A DNA stretch of 64,000 nt, taken from contig JAGMVK010000008.1 in the NCBI GenBank assembly GCA_020747065.1, positions 992,001-1,056,000 on the forward strand, in the 5' to 3' direction. The notes beneath the pieces were generated by a model that saw only the letters and a list, made by a program, of their open reading frames with translations, had not been told where the DNA came from and did not search any database. Every line of letters begins with the position of its first letter. Position 1 is the stretch's first letter. The position numbers and the translations under genes are program-made. This stretch comes from Cadophora sp. MPI-SDFR-AT-0126 (lineage: Eukaryota > Ascomycota > Leotiomycetes > Helotiales > Ploettnerulaceae). Below are positions 33,674 through 46,652 of this stretch, piece by piece.

Positions 33674-36600
33674 CTTGAGCTGTTATCAAAGATCTGTGTT
33701 AAGAGGAAACAGCAGAGAAAAGCGATGGCTGCTGGAAAGCTGAACTGGGAATCATCCTGAATTTATTCTTTGAGTTCATCTGAAATTTTAATGGGGCTGC
33801 AGAACCGGTGGAGCGGTCATTAGGACGAAAAGCCGTCTATTTTTCCGGATTGCAAGGCCATTCCTAGACATGACGACGATATCCAATTTCTGCTGGGATT
33901 TGTTTCCAGCTTTAGCCAACCACCACCTTCGAAACTTCGGGGGTGATCAAGGACCCCCAGGTTCTCCATTGAAGCTTTGATGCAAGCTTCATGGCTCCCC
34001 CCAAACCCCGCATCAAGAGCCCCATCGAAAGCTTGATTTGCTTGGAATGATTCGCCGAGAGAAATCACTTCAGGTACCCGGAGTGGCACCCTAGTCGATC
34101 AATATCAGGACTTCAGGCGATTGGTGGAAGTTCACCAGAAACATCCGGCCGAATTCCAGCCCGCTGGACGTTGATTCTATTCCATGATAAGGGACGGCTG
34201 AAGAACGGCAGCAGGAATCGCACCGAATCCGAAAGGTTGAGGGATATGAAGGCGTTCGGGTGGGCTGAAAACTCCATCTTTGACATTCGCTGACGGAAAA
34301 ACTCGAGACAGGTTCAGGAAGCCGACTTCCGAAGCCCCTTTCTCCGATCATGTGATTATGAAATTCTCTCAATATTCCTTGCGAATTACACAACAACTTT
34401 ACAGAAAAGCCTAACTGTACATTTGACTTCCGTCTCGAATTCCAACGATGATTGCAAGTGCAACCGTGGATGCTGTTCGAGGGCCGCATTTGTTGTCACA
34501 TTGTGCTCGTTGTGTTACGACACTTCAACAATCACAAGCGATCTGTTGCGGTCACTGGTCCTGTATAATACTGGCCTTGACATCTCTCAGAACCAAGTTC
34601 TGACTGCGTAGAACCAGTAATTGGCCTCACGCTTCCGGCCAATTGAAGCAATTGCAACTTGCCGCGAGATTCGAATGCTGTACGAGAATCAAGTTCGCAA
34701 TTCCCTCACAAAATAGAATTTCTATCGATTGATTCGATCAGATTTTCTTCGAAGCATGAGTTAGGGGAAGGGCGTGAGCCAAGACTAGAAGATTGTCCTC
34801 GAAGAGGGTGCTAGCTCCACGTTTTCGTCGCTCGTTCTGGTGCTTGATAACAGGAAGGTGGAGGAAATTTGATGTTTCTGCTTATTATTGTGGTATATTG
34901 CAATTACGTTTTATTTTCCTCCTCGAGCTTAAGCTGAGATAGCAAAGCAGCCCAGCACAACTGAAGCTGGCAGCATCGTTATGATGTTTATGCAGGTCTT
35001 CATATTCAGTATCTCGAATGGGCGATTCGGTCATCCACATATGCACCTTCTTCAAGGAGATCCCAGCCAGATCGCTGGGAACCAACAGGGGCTTTGAGAG
35101 ATGACATGCACGATTGATGAGACATCAAGCGTCTTGACCGACTACATGGGTCTGCCATCATGGTCCAGAATTGCCATGTCAGGGGGCATATATTCTACCC
35201 AGAGCGGCCCGTACCATGCGGTCAAGATATGGAGTACTAATAGCCTATTTGGCAAAAAAAAGAAGAAGAACGTGACGGAAGTGATCCGGGCATGCTGCTC
35301 TTGACTCCCGAATGCAAGCCTCACTAGAAAACCCCCACAGGAATAGAGGTCGTCAAAGTGACTGAAAGCCTTTGCCGTGATTTCTATCCCAACACACTCA
35401 CACACAGCAAGGAGGATGATGCTGCACGAGTCTAGACTGGTTCTTGGTATCTCGTGGCCCCACATGCTGGGCAGTCTCGGGGTACATGCAGCACAACAGC
35501 GTACCTTGTACCAAGAAGGCGCCAGTCATTACTTTTAGGTTAATGTTCCCCAGAAACCCACATATAAGCTGAGGCTTTATATTTGAACCCATCTGTTGGG
35601 TTCAGTGACTGCCATGTCGCACCACAGTATCGAGATCTCATCGATCGAACCCAATCTCATGCGATGCAGGCAGCTTGACAGCTTGAGATCCAATAACCGG
35701 TTCGTCGAACGGCTCGGGATGGTAAGCTTTGGCGGCCTATCTGCGTCCGCTCAGGTCGTCTTGCATGAGCCCCGGTCCATACCCGGTTATCATATCGACA
35801 TGGGGAAAATTCTGCGAGAATTGAAGCCGACCACAGCGGAAAAGATGATGTGCTGAAGAAACGACGTCAAGATACATAAGGAGGAGTGATTGCTGCGATT
35901 CTATAAGCTTGTGCGAAATGCACGAACGGGGAGCCGGGGTTGCCCCATGCGAGTTCACTGTTGCTGTTCCAAAAGAGGGAGCAGTGGCGTGCAATCACGC
36001 GTGGATCAGTCCGGAGCTTCTGGCGCCAAGTATTTCCTGAAGAATTGCCTGTGAAGTCACTACCAGTAGCTCCCGTCTGTCAGCATTGAAGTGCAAGAGT
36101 CTTGCAGCGGAAATTCCAATTCGTCGCAGTGTAGCTCGTGTTACAATACTTCCCGTCTGGCTGTTACTAAGTGGGGAAGTTCACTGAGTTCAGATTCAGC
36201 AACTTAACGACTGCTCCCTGGCGTTTTTGAAATCTCAAGACCAGAGGTGGCTTGATGGGCTAGAGATGACGTTGCTCGCCTCCCAATACTCGGAAAAATG
36301 ATATGTCTCGAACCACTAGGAGCACACTGCACGCATACTAGACTGCACATCTGCACATGAGCTGTGGGGGTGAGCACAAACGAGCTCGGCCTAAAGGGTC
36401 CAGACACACACGCAGGGGTTGATACGCCACCATCACTTCACAACCGCTCCTCACGTTCGTCTACAAAGCTGAGAAGCATGCCACCTCGATAGGAATAGGA
36501 AAATACAGAAGTTGACATATCAGATTTTTACGTTGCGATGGAACGCTTGAATCGTCAAGCCCTTTTTGCAAAGGCTCTCTCAATACTAGGCAGACGCGTT

Positions 36601-36946
36601 CTCGAACGCATCAAGCAATTACATCCCACTTGCTTCAAGTCCTGAAGCGGACGTCCACTATCCTCAGCGACCACCACCTCGAGGCCCCACTTGACGACAC
36701 AGCACTACTGACAGATACGATACAAGAACAACCGGCAAAAGGCAAGCAATCAAGATTGTGACGCTGAAGCAAAACTGCTGAAATCTTTCTTCACCACCAT
36801 TGCCAATGTCCTTGTGCAGAAGGTTATGTTTGAAGAAGAAGCAGCCGGGATATGCGTCTAGTTTCAAAAAGACAGACATCCTCCACTATACACGATACAT
36901 CACAATGAACCAGCCTCCCAAGCCGGGTCTTCGGATGCCACGCTCC
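33674..36946. other. Large gene-free gap
   Basis: This 3273-bp stretch lies between the exo-polygalacturonase start and the forkhead 3' end. It holds the polygalacturonase promoter at its left end. Several open frames of 60-130 codons exist, but none has family motifs, a signal peptide or a splice-consistent extension. No RNA gene or repeat recognised. Confidence 0.4.
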
Positions 36947-38545
36947 TCAGAAACGATGATTGGACATGGTGCGCCCGCTCTGGAAATGGGCGTCAGAACC
37001 GTTGCTGAAGAGCGGGCTTTCGTTATCGATGCAGACTCCTTGGACGTCTTCGAAGCGGTACAGGTCTTCGAACGATACGTCAACTTGCTCGGTCTTGGGG
37101 AAGAAATACGGACCGTGGCCGGGGGAGGCGACAATGTTTGCGCTGGGTGGCGTCAAGGGAGACCTCTGGCGCCGCGAGATCTGCGACCGGGTCTGCTGAT
37201 GTAAATCAGATCTCCTGGTATTGTCGATGCGCTGGGTAGCCCGCGTGGGGTTGTTGTCTCGTCGCTCGTCGCCACCTTTCATCATGACACCGCTTCTTTG
37301 GCGCTGTTGGTGCTGCAGCTTGGCTTGTGCTTGACCTTGCTTGGTTGAGATGCCACCTTTACGACCGGAGACTACGCGAGAGGGTGCAGGTGTCTCGCTC
37401 CTGATGAATCTCTTGGAACCGGTGCCTTTGCGGTAGCGGGTTGTTGATTGCACGCCATCTCGAATGGCGAATTCCTCGAGAACCCACTCGGTGGGTTTCT
37501 TACTATCGTCACCAGCTGTCTTGCGTTCTGTCTTCTTGAAGGCCTAGAAAGAAAAAAAGAAGAGCGTCAGCAGGTTCACGAGCATGGATAGAATAGCAGA
37601 TACACTTACAGCGTTCATGGACAAGTTGTGACGGATGCTGTTCATCCAGCCTTTGGTGTCAGAGCTACCCTTCTGTGTATTCTCTCTGAACCATTGGTAG
37701 ATTTCTTGCAGAACCATGGAATGGTCTGGACGGCTCATCAGTGCGCGGTAGATCAGCTTAGCGTATGGTTCATCAATATTTTGATCTTCGACCTCCACGG
37801 CGGTCATCTCGCGGGAGCTACTGCCTCCTTCTGAGCCCTCGCTTGATGGCAAGCGGAAAGGAGGCGGTCGCTCAAAGGACAGAATGTTGTCCATGGCATC
37901 GTCGAGTTCGAGCTTTGGAGCTGGGCTATGACTGATGCTGAGACGCTGGAGATCGCGAGCGTTCGACAAGTTTTGGTAGTCGAATGGAGAGACCAAAGTG
38001 TGGTTAGGATTCTGCATTCCAGGTTTGCTGGAATCGAGAAGATATGACGAAGGCTCGAAGTTGTCATCAAGAGACATCCCATTGTTGTTGTTGTTGCTGC
38101 TGCTGAAGATGTTTGGCATATATCGAGGAGTCTGCTCAAGCTCCTGTTGTTGCTGCTGATAACCTCGGAAGAAGCTTTCATTGTGCTCGTTTCCTGCCAT
38201 GTTTGATGGAGAGTAGCCATAACCGTAGCTATTGTTGTTGCTTTGTTGTTCGAAAGGTCCAGCGGGCTGATTAGGATCTGTCCACGCCATGGAGGAGTTC
38301 GACATAGACATCGACATCGACATTGGCTGGTGGAAATTGCAATTGCTGCTCTCAGCCAGGAGGTCGGGTGCCAAGGAGGACGAATTCAACAGATACTGGG
38401 ACGGAATTCGAGGAAGACCGTCATAGGAGTCGAACATGGGATGAGAAGCTTGCGCTGAGGGGTCAAGGCTCTCGTCATACTGGAAGTCTCTGGAAAAGTC
38501 GGACGACATCTGGGTTTGACGCTGATAGTAAGAACCCGATTCCAT
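36947..38545 (-). CDS. Forkhead-domain transcription factor
   Basis: Two exons (37610-38545 and 36947-37543) give 510 aa. The intron (gtaagt...ctttctag) splits the forkhead domain directly after NSIRHNLSMNA, and the next exon resumes with AFKKTERK. The domain runs from about residue 258 (DEPYAKLIYRALMSRPDHSM) to about 340 (KPTEWVLEEFAI); the recognition helix is WMNSIRHNLS. The N-terminal half is Gln/Asn/Ser/Met-rich with short runs (MSMSMSMS, five Asn, five Gln). The C-terminal part is basic and Gln/Arg-rich. The start at 38545 (MESGSYY) is chosen; an in-frame ATG at 38875 would add an unlikely 110-residue leader. Nuclear DNA binding is certain from family; the regulated process is not. Confidence 0.9.
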
Positions 38546-39802
38546 ACTGAGTGGAACTGTAACCACAGTAAAACAACAGATCTTTCCGCCTGTGATGTGG
38601 CGAGAAGATGAGTTGGTATCTCTGTCAAAGAATATTGGATTGCTGTTATTACTTATTGTACGACGAGGGAGACGGATAGAAAGGGAGGGAGAGACCCGAG
38701 TCGGAGAATTCGAAGGGTTGGAAATAGCAAAGGAGATCGGATGTAGATATTGAATGAATGGAATGGGGGAGGTAGTGTGTCTGTCACCTCTGGAGACCGA
38801 CCAAGCATCCATACCTACCCCGGCGGCTCCTGACAGGACAAGGCCATAGAGAGCCATGCAGGAGCGCGCTGACAACGCATGGGTACAAGCTCATGATCCG
38901 TCGTGCAAGCCCCGTTTGGACGGAGAATGACATGAAAGAAGGACTGAATGGAATGACCCACCGTCTGTTGAGAGGCTCTGGAAGCAATCAGTTGCTCTTC
39001 TGTGGGTGTAGAAAACATTGCACTGAGGCACTCAGGGCAGAGCAATGCAGCCACTGTGAATGCGTATGTTGTGATCACTGCTCGGCTCATGGTTACCTGC
39101 ATGGCGCTAGGCTAACGAAGTGGGAGAAAGATGGTCAGTGTGCGCTGGGGGAAAGCTTCCAGGTTCCACCGCAAGCCTTGAGCAGGCTTAGGTCTTGTGC
39201 AAAGGGGCTACGCTGCTAGTGAAAGGACTTCCTAATCGGGAACCTATTGAACGTGCTTCTAGAAGAAACGGGAGAAGTGAGAGGCTGCCATCACCTACCC
39301 GTGCGGAAACCTGGTCCATTTGCACAAACATCTATGTGATGTTGGATGCGTGGCAATAAGAATGCCGGGAGCAAGCCACAATGGGACCGCATCCAGGAGA
39401 CTCTGAGGTTGGAGTGGGAGATGGCTGACGACTTTCAAGCTACACCAGGGGAACAACAGTACGGAGCGTGTCAATAGCGCCTATGGATTACCTGTTGAAG
39501 TCATGGCCAGAGTCTGACAGCGTGGGCGGAGGACGTTGAATTTCATCGTGGGTGCTCTCGCCCTCCCCACGCGTATGCACGATTTCTCTTTCGGCCGTCA
39601 CTGAGGTTGCACACACTTGCAACGCAACGGCCATGGGGAAAACGGAAGCGTGCAAGGGGAAATCTGTGCGACACATGGTATGTAGCTTCATCTGGGATAA
39701 AATTTCAGTGAGAAGCAGTATTTCTAAATCTAGTGGACAAGTCTACTTCCCAGATCGATGTTGTGAGATCCTTCCCGCTGGAGATACCTCCTGAACAATC
39801 AA
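38546..39802. other. Forkhead 5' leader/promoter and cactin 3' end
   Basis: This 1257-bp stretch lies between the forkhead start and the last cactin exon. The pyrimidine-rich coding-strand sequence just upstream of 38545 looks like a 5' leader. No independent gene supported. Confidence 0.4.
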
Positions 39803-41658
39803 TCACTTTCTGTAGTAAATCTAAATAATGTGTCAGCAAATAAACTACAGTATTATGCATATGCTTGATGGATGTTCACCTTCTTATATTGGAAATGTAG
39901 TTGGAGGATACCCTGTGTGGGATGATCAGTTTCTAGGTCAAGGGTAGGAGCAGCATGGGGGTCCCAGGGAAATCATCTGACACGCGCGCTTGATGAGTGT
40001 TTGTAGCAAAGAGATTAACATACCTTGTCGAAGCTGCTTCGAAAGCCACGATCCCTCTTAGCGCTGTAATCCCACTCCCTGTCCACGATTCGAAAGGCGA
40101 TATCTTCGTATGGTGGTCCCGCAATAAATCGTATTAGACATGTATCCTCTTCACCAGCTGGAGCGAAAGACTCGCCGCGCTTTCTACCATGTTCTCTGAA
40201 GATCTTGAACGTTGGAGCCTTGGCTTTATCGATTAAATCTGGATAGAAGATATTGAACTTGTATCCTTGAACAACTTTTGGTGGGGGATTGTCATGGTCG
40301 TAATGAGTTTGATTGTATTTGTTCCACTCATATCCCATCTGTACACGGTTGAAGTATCGAGGTTTTCTTGGTCTGTATTTGTCGGCCCATTGTGGTTTCG
40401 AGGTCGTCGCGACTGTTTCCTCTCCCGTGAAAATTTCCTCGTCCTCATCTACACCCCGAGCAACTTCTCTATCGTATAGTGCCTTGGTAGCTTGCGAAAA
40501 ATCTTCGTTGACGGCTGTTGAGAAACGCTGGGTTCCAGGAGGGTGAATCTTTACAGTTGATGAAGTGATTGCCTTGCTGCTTGAGCTCGCGCTCTTCTCA
40601 TTGGCGGCATGTCTCATTGGGACATATCCAAGCTTCAACACTTTCCGGCGCTCTGCAGCAATCTTTTGTAGGAATGCCGACTCATCCACGACTTCGCTCG
40701 ACTTGTCTTCGGCATGTAGCTTCAACAAGGGCTCTGGGTCGTACTTTAACGAGTACTGGAAGGTGGGTTGTCGTCGGACAATTTGTAAGACATCCGCGAC
40801 TGCAGTCAGGTCCTCTGCGCCCTCTTCAACGACAGGAATGGGATCGTCAAGTAATTCCTGCATCTTCGAGCGCACTTCCTCGGCATTATCTTGCTGTTCG
40901 TTTCGCAATTTTTCCAGGCGGCTGTCGAGGACTGATTGGTAAACCTTCTTCAATTTCGCCTTTGCCTTCCATATCAGTAGGCTACGCAATAATTGTTCCC
41001 AATAATCCACGTCGATAGGTTCGTTTGACCGTAACTTCGCTCTGATTTGGACCTCTAAAGATTCTAGCTGCTCGTACGTCTTAGGACCCAACAGTTTGTC
41101 AACGTCCGAGGCAACAGATCCAACAGCACGCTCCTCGGGGCCAAGGGGCCTCAATTTCTGGCGGCGATCATTGCAAATGATCTGCATAGTCTTCCAGTAA
41201 TCTAGATTCTTCTTGTTCTTTTCCAATGCCAGGTACGATGCGATGTCGTTGTCCAATTCGATCAGTTGAGCATCGTTAAGACCTTCGAAAACGCCCTCGG
41301 GATCAACAACATCGTGCTGAACTTCCTCCTCATCGTCATCCAGGAGATCGCGATCTGGATCAATGACTCTTAGAATGACTGCCAACCAGTCGATTGGCTT
41401 TGCTCTTCCTTCTCGTACACGAATGTCGGCCTTCTTCTTGGCCTGCTTGAGAACAAAGCTGTCTTCCTCCGAAACCCACTTGCGCGATTGTTCGTCTTCG
41501 AGGGAGGTCTGATTATTTCGAGAACGGTTGTCTTGTGGGCGATTTCCTATAGGTCGCGAAGGCTTCGATACGCGCGCAGACTGGTCTCGCCGTGGTGCTG
41601 TAATGTCTCTTGCAGGCGAGTCCCGACCTGCGATCATAGCTCTTCGTCCGGAATCCAT
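39803..41658 (-). CDS. cactin: Cactin, spliceosome-associated protein
   Basis: Three exons (40024-41658, 39880-39912, 39803-39820) give 561 aa. The large exon ends RGFRSSFDK; the family C-terminus is restored only by adding an 11-codon exon (GILQLHFQYKK) and an 18-nt exon encoding IYYRK plus stop. Mid region: the conserved cactin block WVSEEDSFVLKQAKKKADIR onward. C-terminal domain: RPRKPRYFNRVQMGYEWNKY, YKFNIFYPDLIDK and DIAFRIVDREWDYS, all highly conserved from fungi to animals. Cactin acts in the nucleus in pre-mRNA splicing and (in S. pombe) telomere maintenance. Divergent from the DUF7918 gene over 402 bp. Confidence 0.95.
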
Positions 41659-42060
41659 GTTTTATGAATTATGGAGTCATCCGTTTGCTGAGGTGTTGAA
41701 GATGAAGGATTCTGGAGGAGCAGCATTTTCACCCACCATCTTGAGGTTGAGCTATGCCTTGCACTAGTGTTCAAAAAGTTTAGCGTGGACTAGGGGCCCC
41801 TCGAGAGTGGGTCCTCGGCTGCCTGTCTGATCCTCAGCCTCGTCGAGGCGCAGACCCCACGATGTCCTTCCACTTCACAGACTCACTCTCTTTCCCACAG
41901 TAACCAAATCCTTCCATTTTCAATTGCGTTGCGAGAAGTTTCACTCACTCTCTTCAAAGTGACGAAGATCGAGGGTTCGCTCTAAGTAATCTACAACCTA
42001 GCCTCGGTCAACCTCTCAGTCTCCCTGCCTCAGCCTCAGCCTCAGGTTCACCAACAAAAC
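41659..42060. promoter_or_regulatory. 402-bp divergent promoter, cactin and DUF7918 gene
   Basis: The short spacing between opposed start codons (41658 minus, 42061 plus) means both promoters share this region. The plus-strand leader is CT-rich with repeated cctcagcctcag-like sequence just before the DUF7918 ATG. No TATA box seen, as expected for housekeeping genes. Confidence 0.5.
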
Positions 42061-43192
42061 ATGGCGATCCTCCCAGCTGTTCCTGGCCTCGAGGTCACTA
42101 TTCAGTCTTTTAATGAAGATCTGCCCGAGTACGACGATGATAGTGACTTTACCCAAAGCAAGTTTGCGCATCTGCCAGAAGGCAAGCGATCGCAGAAGTT
42201 CGTCGAGTGCAAGACCAATGCTGAGTTCAGAATTCGACTTGTATTGAAGCATCCATACAAGATGGACTGCCAAAGCCTTGCATTCAAGGCGAACGTCGAT
42301 GGCCATGGAATCGCACAAGCTACATGCACAGACGCTTGGTTTGCTAGATGTTCTGGGTATTACATGGAACTTATCACTGCAAGACTCGATCGCATTAGTC
42401 CGACCCAGTTATCTAGCAGAAATCTGAAATTCAGCAGCATCAAAAAGGGTCGGTCTCGCACAATCTCACGTGAATTTCAATGTCCTGACCATCGTTGCAG
42501 TTGATGATCCCGACTCACACCGTGTCAAGAAGGATGCAAAGGCTCTTGCTGGTATCGGCGAAATTGTGGTCTCTGTTCACCGAGCTGTCCAGAGAGACTC
42601 GAACGTACCAGCCGTCGGAAACTACAATCTGTCACAGCACAAACCTCCTGCTGAAGTCGCAGAGAAAGCATTAAAGGGCAAGGCGATCTCACATGGGGTG
42701 TCTTATGGAGAGCAACAAATCGTCACTCGGACAAGTAAGGACACTGTGGATCTGGACGGACCCCATAACCCAATTGGAGTTTTTGTCTTCAAGTATCGCT
42801 CTCGAGGTATGTGGTCTTAAACTGTATCGTAACTTCTGGGCTAAGCCTTTATAGAGGACCTTCAGTCAGAACTGATCATTCCTCGCTCGCCATCTCCCGA
42901 CCCTGTACCATCCCCTCTCCATGCTCGCAGCAGCAATGGTAATAATGCTGCGGTCAGCAGAGATGCAAGACTGGCTAATCTCAAGGTATGTGGCATTACA
43001 CTCGAAGTCTTGCTCCGACTAAGAGATGCTCAGAAAGAGATCGAGAAAATCAAGGCGGAGGATGATAATTCACGAGGACGAAAGAGAAACTGGGAAGATG
43101 AGGCCAGCGGGAGTGGTAGTAGCAGTGGACGAGCTCTCAAAACTTCTCGCTCAGCCCACGGCAACATTGTCATTGATCTGACAGACGACTGA
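42061..43192 (+). CDS. DUF7918-domain protein
   Basis: Five exons (42061-42356, 42417-42448, 42501-42806, 42855-42985, 43034-43192) give 307 aa; exon 2 is only 32 nt. Every junction keeps frame, with ordinary tag/cag acceptors. The N-terminus MAILPAVPGLEVTIQ, followed by EYDDDSD and an AEFRIRL strand and, after splicing, LKFSSIKKVDDPD and IGEIVVSVHRAV, matches the fungal DUF7918 domain, which is widespread and of unknown function. The C-terminal tail is charged (KKEIEKIKAEDD) and ends IVIDLTDD, which resembles a SUMO-interaction motif (hydrophobic residues followed by acidic residues). Function unknown; a nuclear location is possible given the GRKRNW basic segment. Confidence 0.85.
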
Positions 43193-45038
43193 TCAACATA
43201 AGCCATCCGAATCTCTACGATACCACAGCCTTTGCATTCACGGACCGAGCGCAACACGAATATCTCAAGTTCTTTCTTAATCATGGCGCTAAAGGCAGAT
43301 CTGGATTTAGGGGCGCGTAGCTATATGCCCGGGATTTGCTTTCATATGATACCCATGGTTACTCTCACTCTTATCAAGCTGGCGCAAATTTAGTTGGTCT
43401 TGCAATGATAAAATCTTTTCAATGAAATACGTTTATCAATACATGATCGACTCCGTCAATGACTGAAGACCGATATCTCTAACAGATTAAAAATATCTTC
43501 AAATCACCTGCGATCGAAATCTGGGGCTGCACAGTCAGGATCCTTCGAGGTAGAGGAACAAAATCAATAGCATCTCAATATAACGCTCCAGAGATCGACC
43601 CCAGATCAGAGGACGCTTTGTCGACCTGCTTGCTGACATCATCTTCAGAACAACTAGGCCATTTTTCAGACTTCTCGCTTACACTCCGCGCGCTAGCCGC
43701 GGCGAAAACAATCAACATCACCCCTCTCGCCCCTAATAAGTGATTCGAGAACAACGCATGTTCCAAGGAAGCAAAAAGATTCAAGGAAGAGGCATTTATG
43801 GGATAAAGAATAATGAAAAACGGAGTTTGGCTTGCTCGATCCCGAGGACCGGCCTCTACATGTGTACGTGCCCGTTGTTTTCTTCAGTACGAAAGGGGGT
43901 TTCCAGTGGGTCTCGTACACCCCGGATATTCTGCTTTAACATTTGAGGAAATGTATGGAGAAAATTCTGGAACTTTAGACTGTTGATTGGAAGAATGACC
44001 TCGCTGCCTTACCAGGGTATACGAGTCCCACTGGAAACCCCCTTTCGTACCAAAAGCGATCTGAGTGCAGAACTTATTCCCAGATGGCTGAGAACAGATA
44101 CAGTATCAGAATTAACATCGTCCCCATTTATCTCCTCCATGACCATGCGTTCCGGCCATGGAAGCGGTGGTATACTTGAAGTGTTTAGGAATCAAAACGA
44201 AGTCTGGTAAGAAAATTACTGTATCATTTTTCACCTTTGTTTATTTGGTAGCCATTAAAAGGATATTCGACCCCATTTAGGTGATATCTATCACAAGAAC
44301 AAACATATTCCATGCCCCCATCTACCTACAACACCAACCCAGCAACAACACTCAAAGCAACCGCACCCATCATAGCCCAACTACCACCCACCTCCCCACC
44401 ATTACCCACAACCCGCTGTCCCGACCCCCCACTCGCATCCTTCAACCACACGACCATCAATGTCATCGCTTGGTACTCCGACTCTGGGTCGATTTTGCGT
44501 TGATGTTTTCACTTGCTCGGGTAGTTGTTTTGCTACTAAATGTGATTCTGTCTGGCCTATTGTCAGCCAATGTGTACTTCTGACCATACGTTTGTCTAAG
44601 TAGCCAACAACCGGGAAGGCAAAAGGCAAAACCGCAGCATAAGGTTGTGGCGTGAGCACCCAGTTCTTGGTCTGCAGAGCACTCGGCTGTACGTCTTCTC
44701 CCGGCGGTGCGTGCCGAGTTGCGTCTTGGCATGCAGCAGTAATACTTGTATCATATCTACACATAATAACTCGCAAAGCGTCTCTAGGTCTGATACATGC
44801 ATTACTTTTTCACGTACAACACCTTACTTTTGGATTTGTTCTTTGCTTCTCGTGCCATGTCACGGCCAAAAGTGGCAACAGTTGGCGTTACTGTTGAATG
44901 GCAGGTCCAACATCGAACAGCGCCTCAGGACTTCATACTTACTGCGAAGGACGAGGGTCTTAGACTGATATCATTTGGACTTCTTTGTTTTCTGTTTTTG
45001 AAACAGAGGGCTTGTGCTAATCATTTCGAGGAAGAATC
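43193..45038. other. Convergent gap containing MITE copy 1
   Basis: This 1846-bp stretch lies between the 3' ends of the DUF7918 and aldehyde dehydrogenase genes. Apart from the inverted-repeat element at 43887-44050 nothing is recognised; open frames at 44281-45108 have no family motifs and one overlaps the dehydrogenase 3' exon on the other strand. Confidence 0.45.
43887..44050. mobile_element. 164-bp MITE-like element, copy 1
   Basis: Begins gtacgaaagggggtttccag and ends with its inverse, ctggaaaccccctttcgtac. The terminal inverted repeats extend about 36 bp with two mismatches. There is no coding capacity. A second copy of identical length lies at 47517-47680. The outermost bases read gTA...TAc on both copies, so a TA target duplication (Tc1/mariner style) with the element starting at CGAAAGG is possible but not proven, since those bases are palindromic with the repeat. 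Confidence 0.88.
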
Positions 45039-46652
45039 TCAATCTCTGAAGGTCACCGTCTTGGTTCGCACCCATTCCTCAAGACCTGTTGCTCCGAAGC
45101 GACCGTAACCACTTGACTTGACACCTATACATAGTCTCAATTAGCATTTCATGACGACTTGAGAAAGACTTTACTGAAGGAAAAAAGAAAACAAGAACTT
45201 ACCACCGTGTGGCAGCGCCGTTTCGTCATGAACGGTCATTCCGTTTACATGCACTGCACCACTCTCAATACCCTTGGCAATCCTCAATGCCCTTCCTAAG
45301 TCCTTCGTGAAGACAGCCGAGCTGAGTCCATACTCGGTATCATTTGCCAGCTCCAAAGCTTCCTCCTCACTTTTCACGGGCATCACACTGACTGTAGGTC
45401 CGAAGCTCTCCGTATAATACAGATCCATCTCCTTCTTCGTCCCTACCACGACCACAGGCATCATCGTAGCATCCTGACCATTCTTCGGATCGCCATGGAG
45501 GACTCTAGCTCCCTTCCCAACAGCGTCTTCCAACAATTTCTTATTCTTCTGCACGCCCACCGCATTGATCAAGACAGGCTTGTCACCTCCTTCAGGCGCA
45601 AACTCAGCAACAGCCTTCTTGAACGCAGTTTCAAACTCCCCAAGCACTTTCTCAAATACGATAACCCGCTCGGTACTCATACAAATCTGACCGGCATGCA
45701 AGAATGCACCAACAGCACACTCCTTAGCCGCAAGTTCCAAATCGGCGTCGTCACACACAATAGCCGGTGCTTTACCGCCCAGTTCCAGCAGAACGGGCTT
45801 GAGATTCCTGCCCGCGAGTTCAGCGATAATACGACCCACGCCCGTCGACCCCGTGAAGTTGATCTTCTTAATCACGGGGCTCTCAATCAAGTATTTCGTG
45901 ATGCTGGCTGCATCCTCGACACGATGCGCGACTAGGTTCAGCACACCTGCTGGTAGACCGGCATCGTGGAGAAGTTGGACCAAGTGAGTTGAGCAGAGAG
46001 GACTCGATTCTGGCGCCTTTAGGACTACGGTGTTGCCGGCTGCTAAGGGGAAGAGGATAGAGCGCATGCCGAGAATGTACGGAGCGTTCCAGGGAGCGAT
46101 GGCGAGGGTCACGCCGTAGGGTTCTTTGAGAACGAGGGCTGATACGCCTTCTTGTGAGGTTGTTGGGATGGAGCCTTGAATACTGGATATCCTTCCTGCG
46201 ACATCGCGGAGCATGTCGGCTGTGAGATCTGTGGACTGGTTAGTCTTTCTGAATTCTCTTCATCTTCACATCCTCCACCTCGACCCCTCTCAATGACAGC
46301 CATGTAAGGCTAGAAAACCAAGAGCATCATCCCAAACAAACTCACCCAAATTGAAGTCCGCCCAAGCTTCCGCAGCACCAGTCTCCTGCACCATCGCTTT
46401 CTTCATGTCCTCCGTCCTGGAAGTCATCAGATCAGCAGCGCGAAGGAAGATATCGCGTTTCTTTGGTGGAGGTAGACGTTTCCATGCTGAGAATGAGGAT
46501 TGGGCAGCTTGGAGAGCGGCATCGATATCGGACTTTGAGGCGGAGGAGAAATGGTGCAGTACTTCTCCTGTGGCTGGCGAGGTGACGGGGAAGGAAGTTG
46601 ATGTTGAATGAGTGTTGTTGTTGATGAGGAGTGGGTAGGTTATTGGTGCCAT
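45039..46652 (-). CDS. NAD(P)-dependent aldehyde dehydrogenase (vanillin/salicylaldehyde type)
   Basis: Three exons (46346-46652, 45203-46228, 45039-45124) give 472 aa. Joins restore DFNL|DLTADML and LPHGG|VKSSGYGRFG. Catalytic residues: E251 in LLELGGKAP and Cys285 in AGQICMST; the cofactor motif FTGSTGVGR is present, and the C-terminus is GATGLEEWVRTKTVTFRD. The family oxidises aldehydes to acids; the closest textbook groups are vanillin and salicylaldehyde dehydrogenases, which suggests aromatic aldehyde breakdown, but substrate specificity is inference. No signal or transit peptide is visible. The gene lies alone between the two MITE copies. Confidence 0.93.

Noticed and set aside
38546..38875. 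In-frame N-terminal extension of the forkhead gene
   Set aside because: The 110 extra residues are unlike the rest of the protein and the DNA looks like a 5' leader; the ATG at 38545 is preferred.
42357..42416. Alternative acceptor at 42410 in intron 1 of the DUF7918 gene (after cgacccag)
   Set aside because: Using it gives a stop within six codons; the acceptor at 42416 keeps frame and the family pattern.
44797..45108. Plus-strand frame of 103 codons
   Set aside because: Overlaps the last exon of the aldehyde dehydrogenase on the opposite strand, which has clear family sequence.
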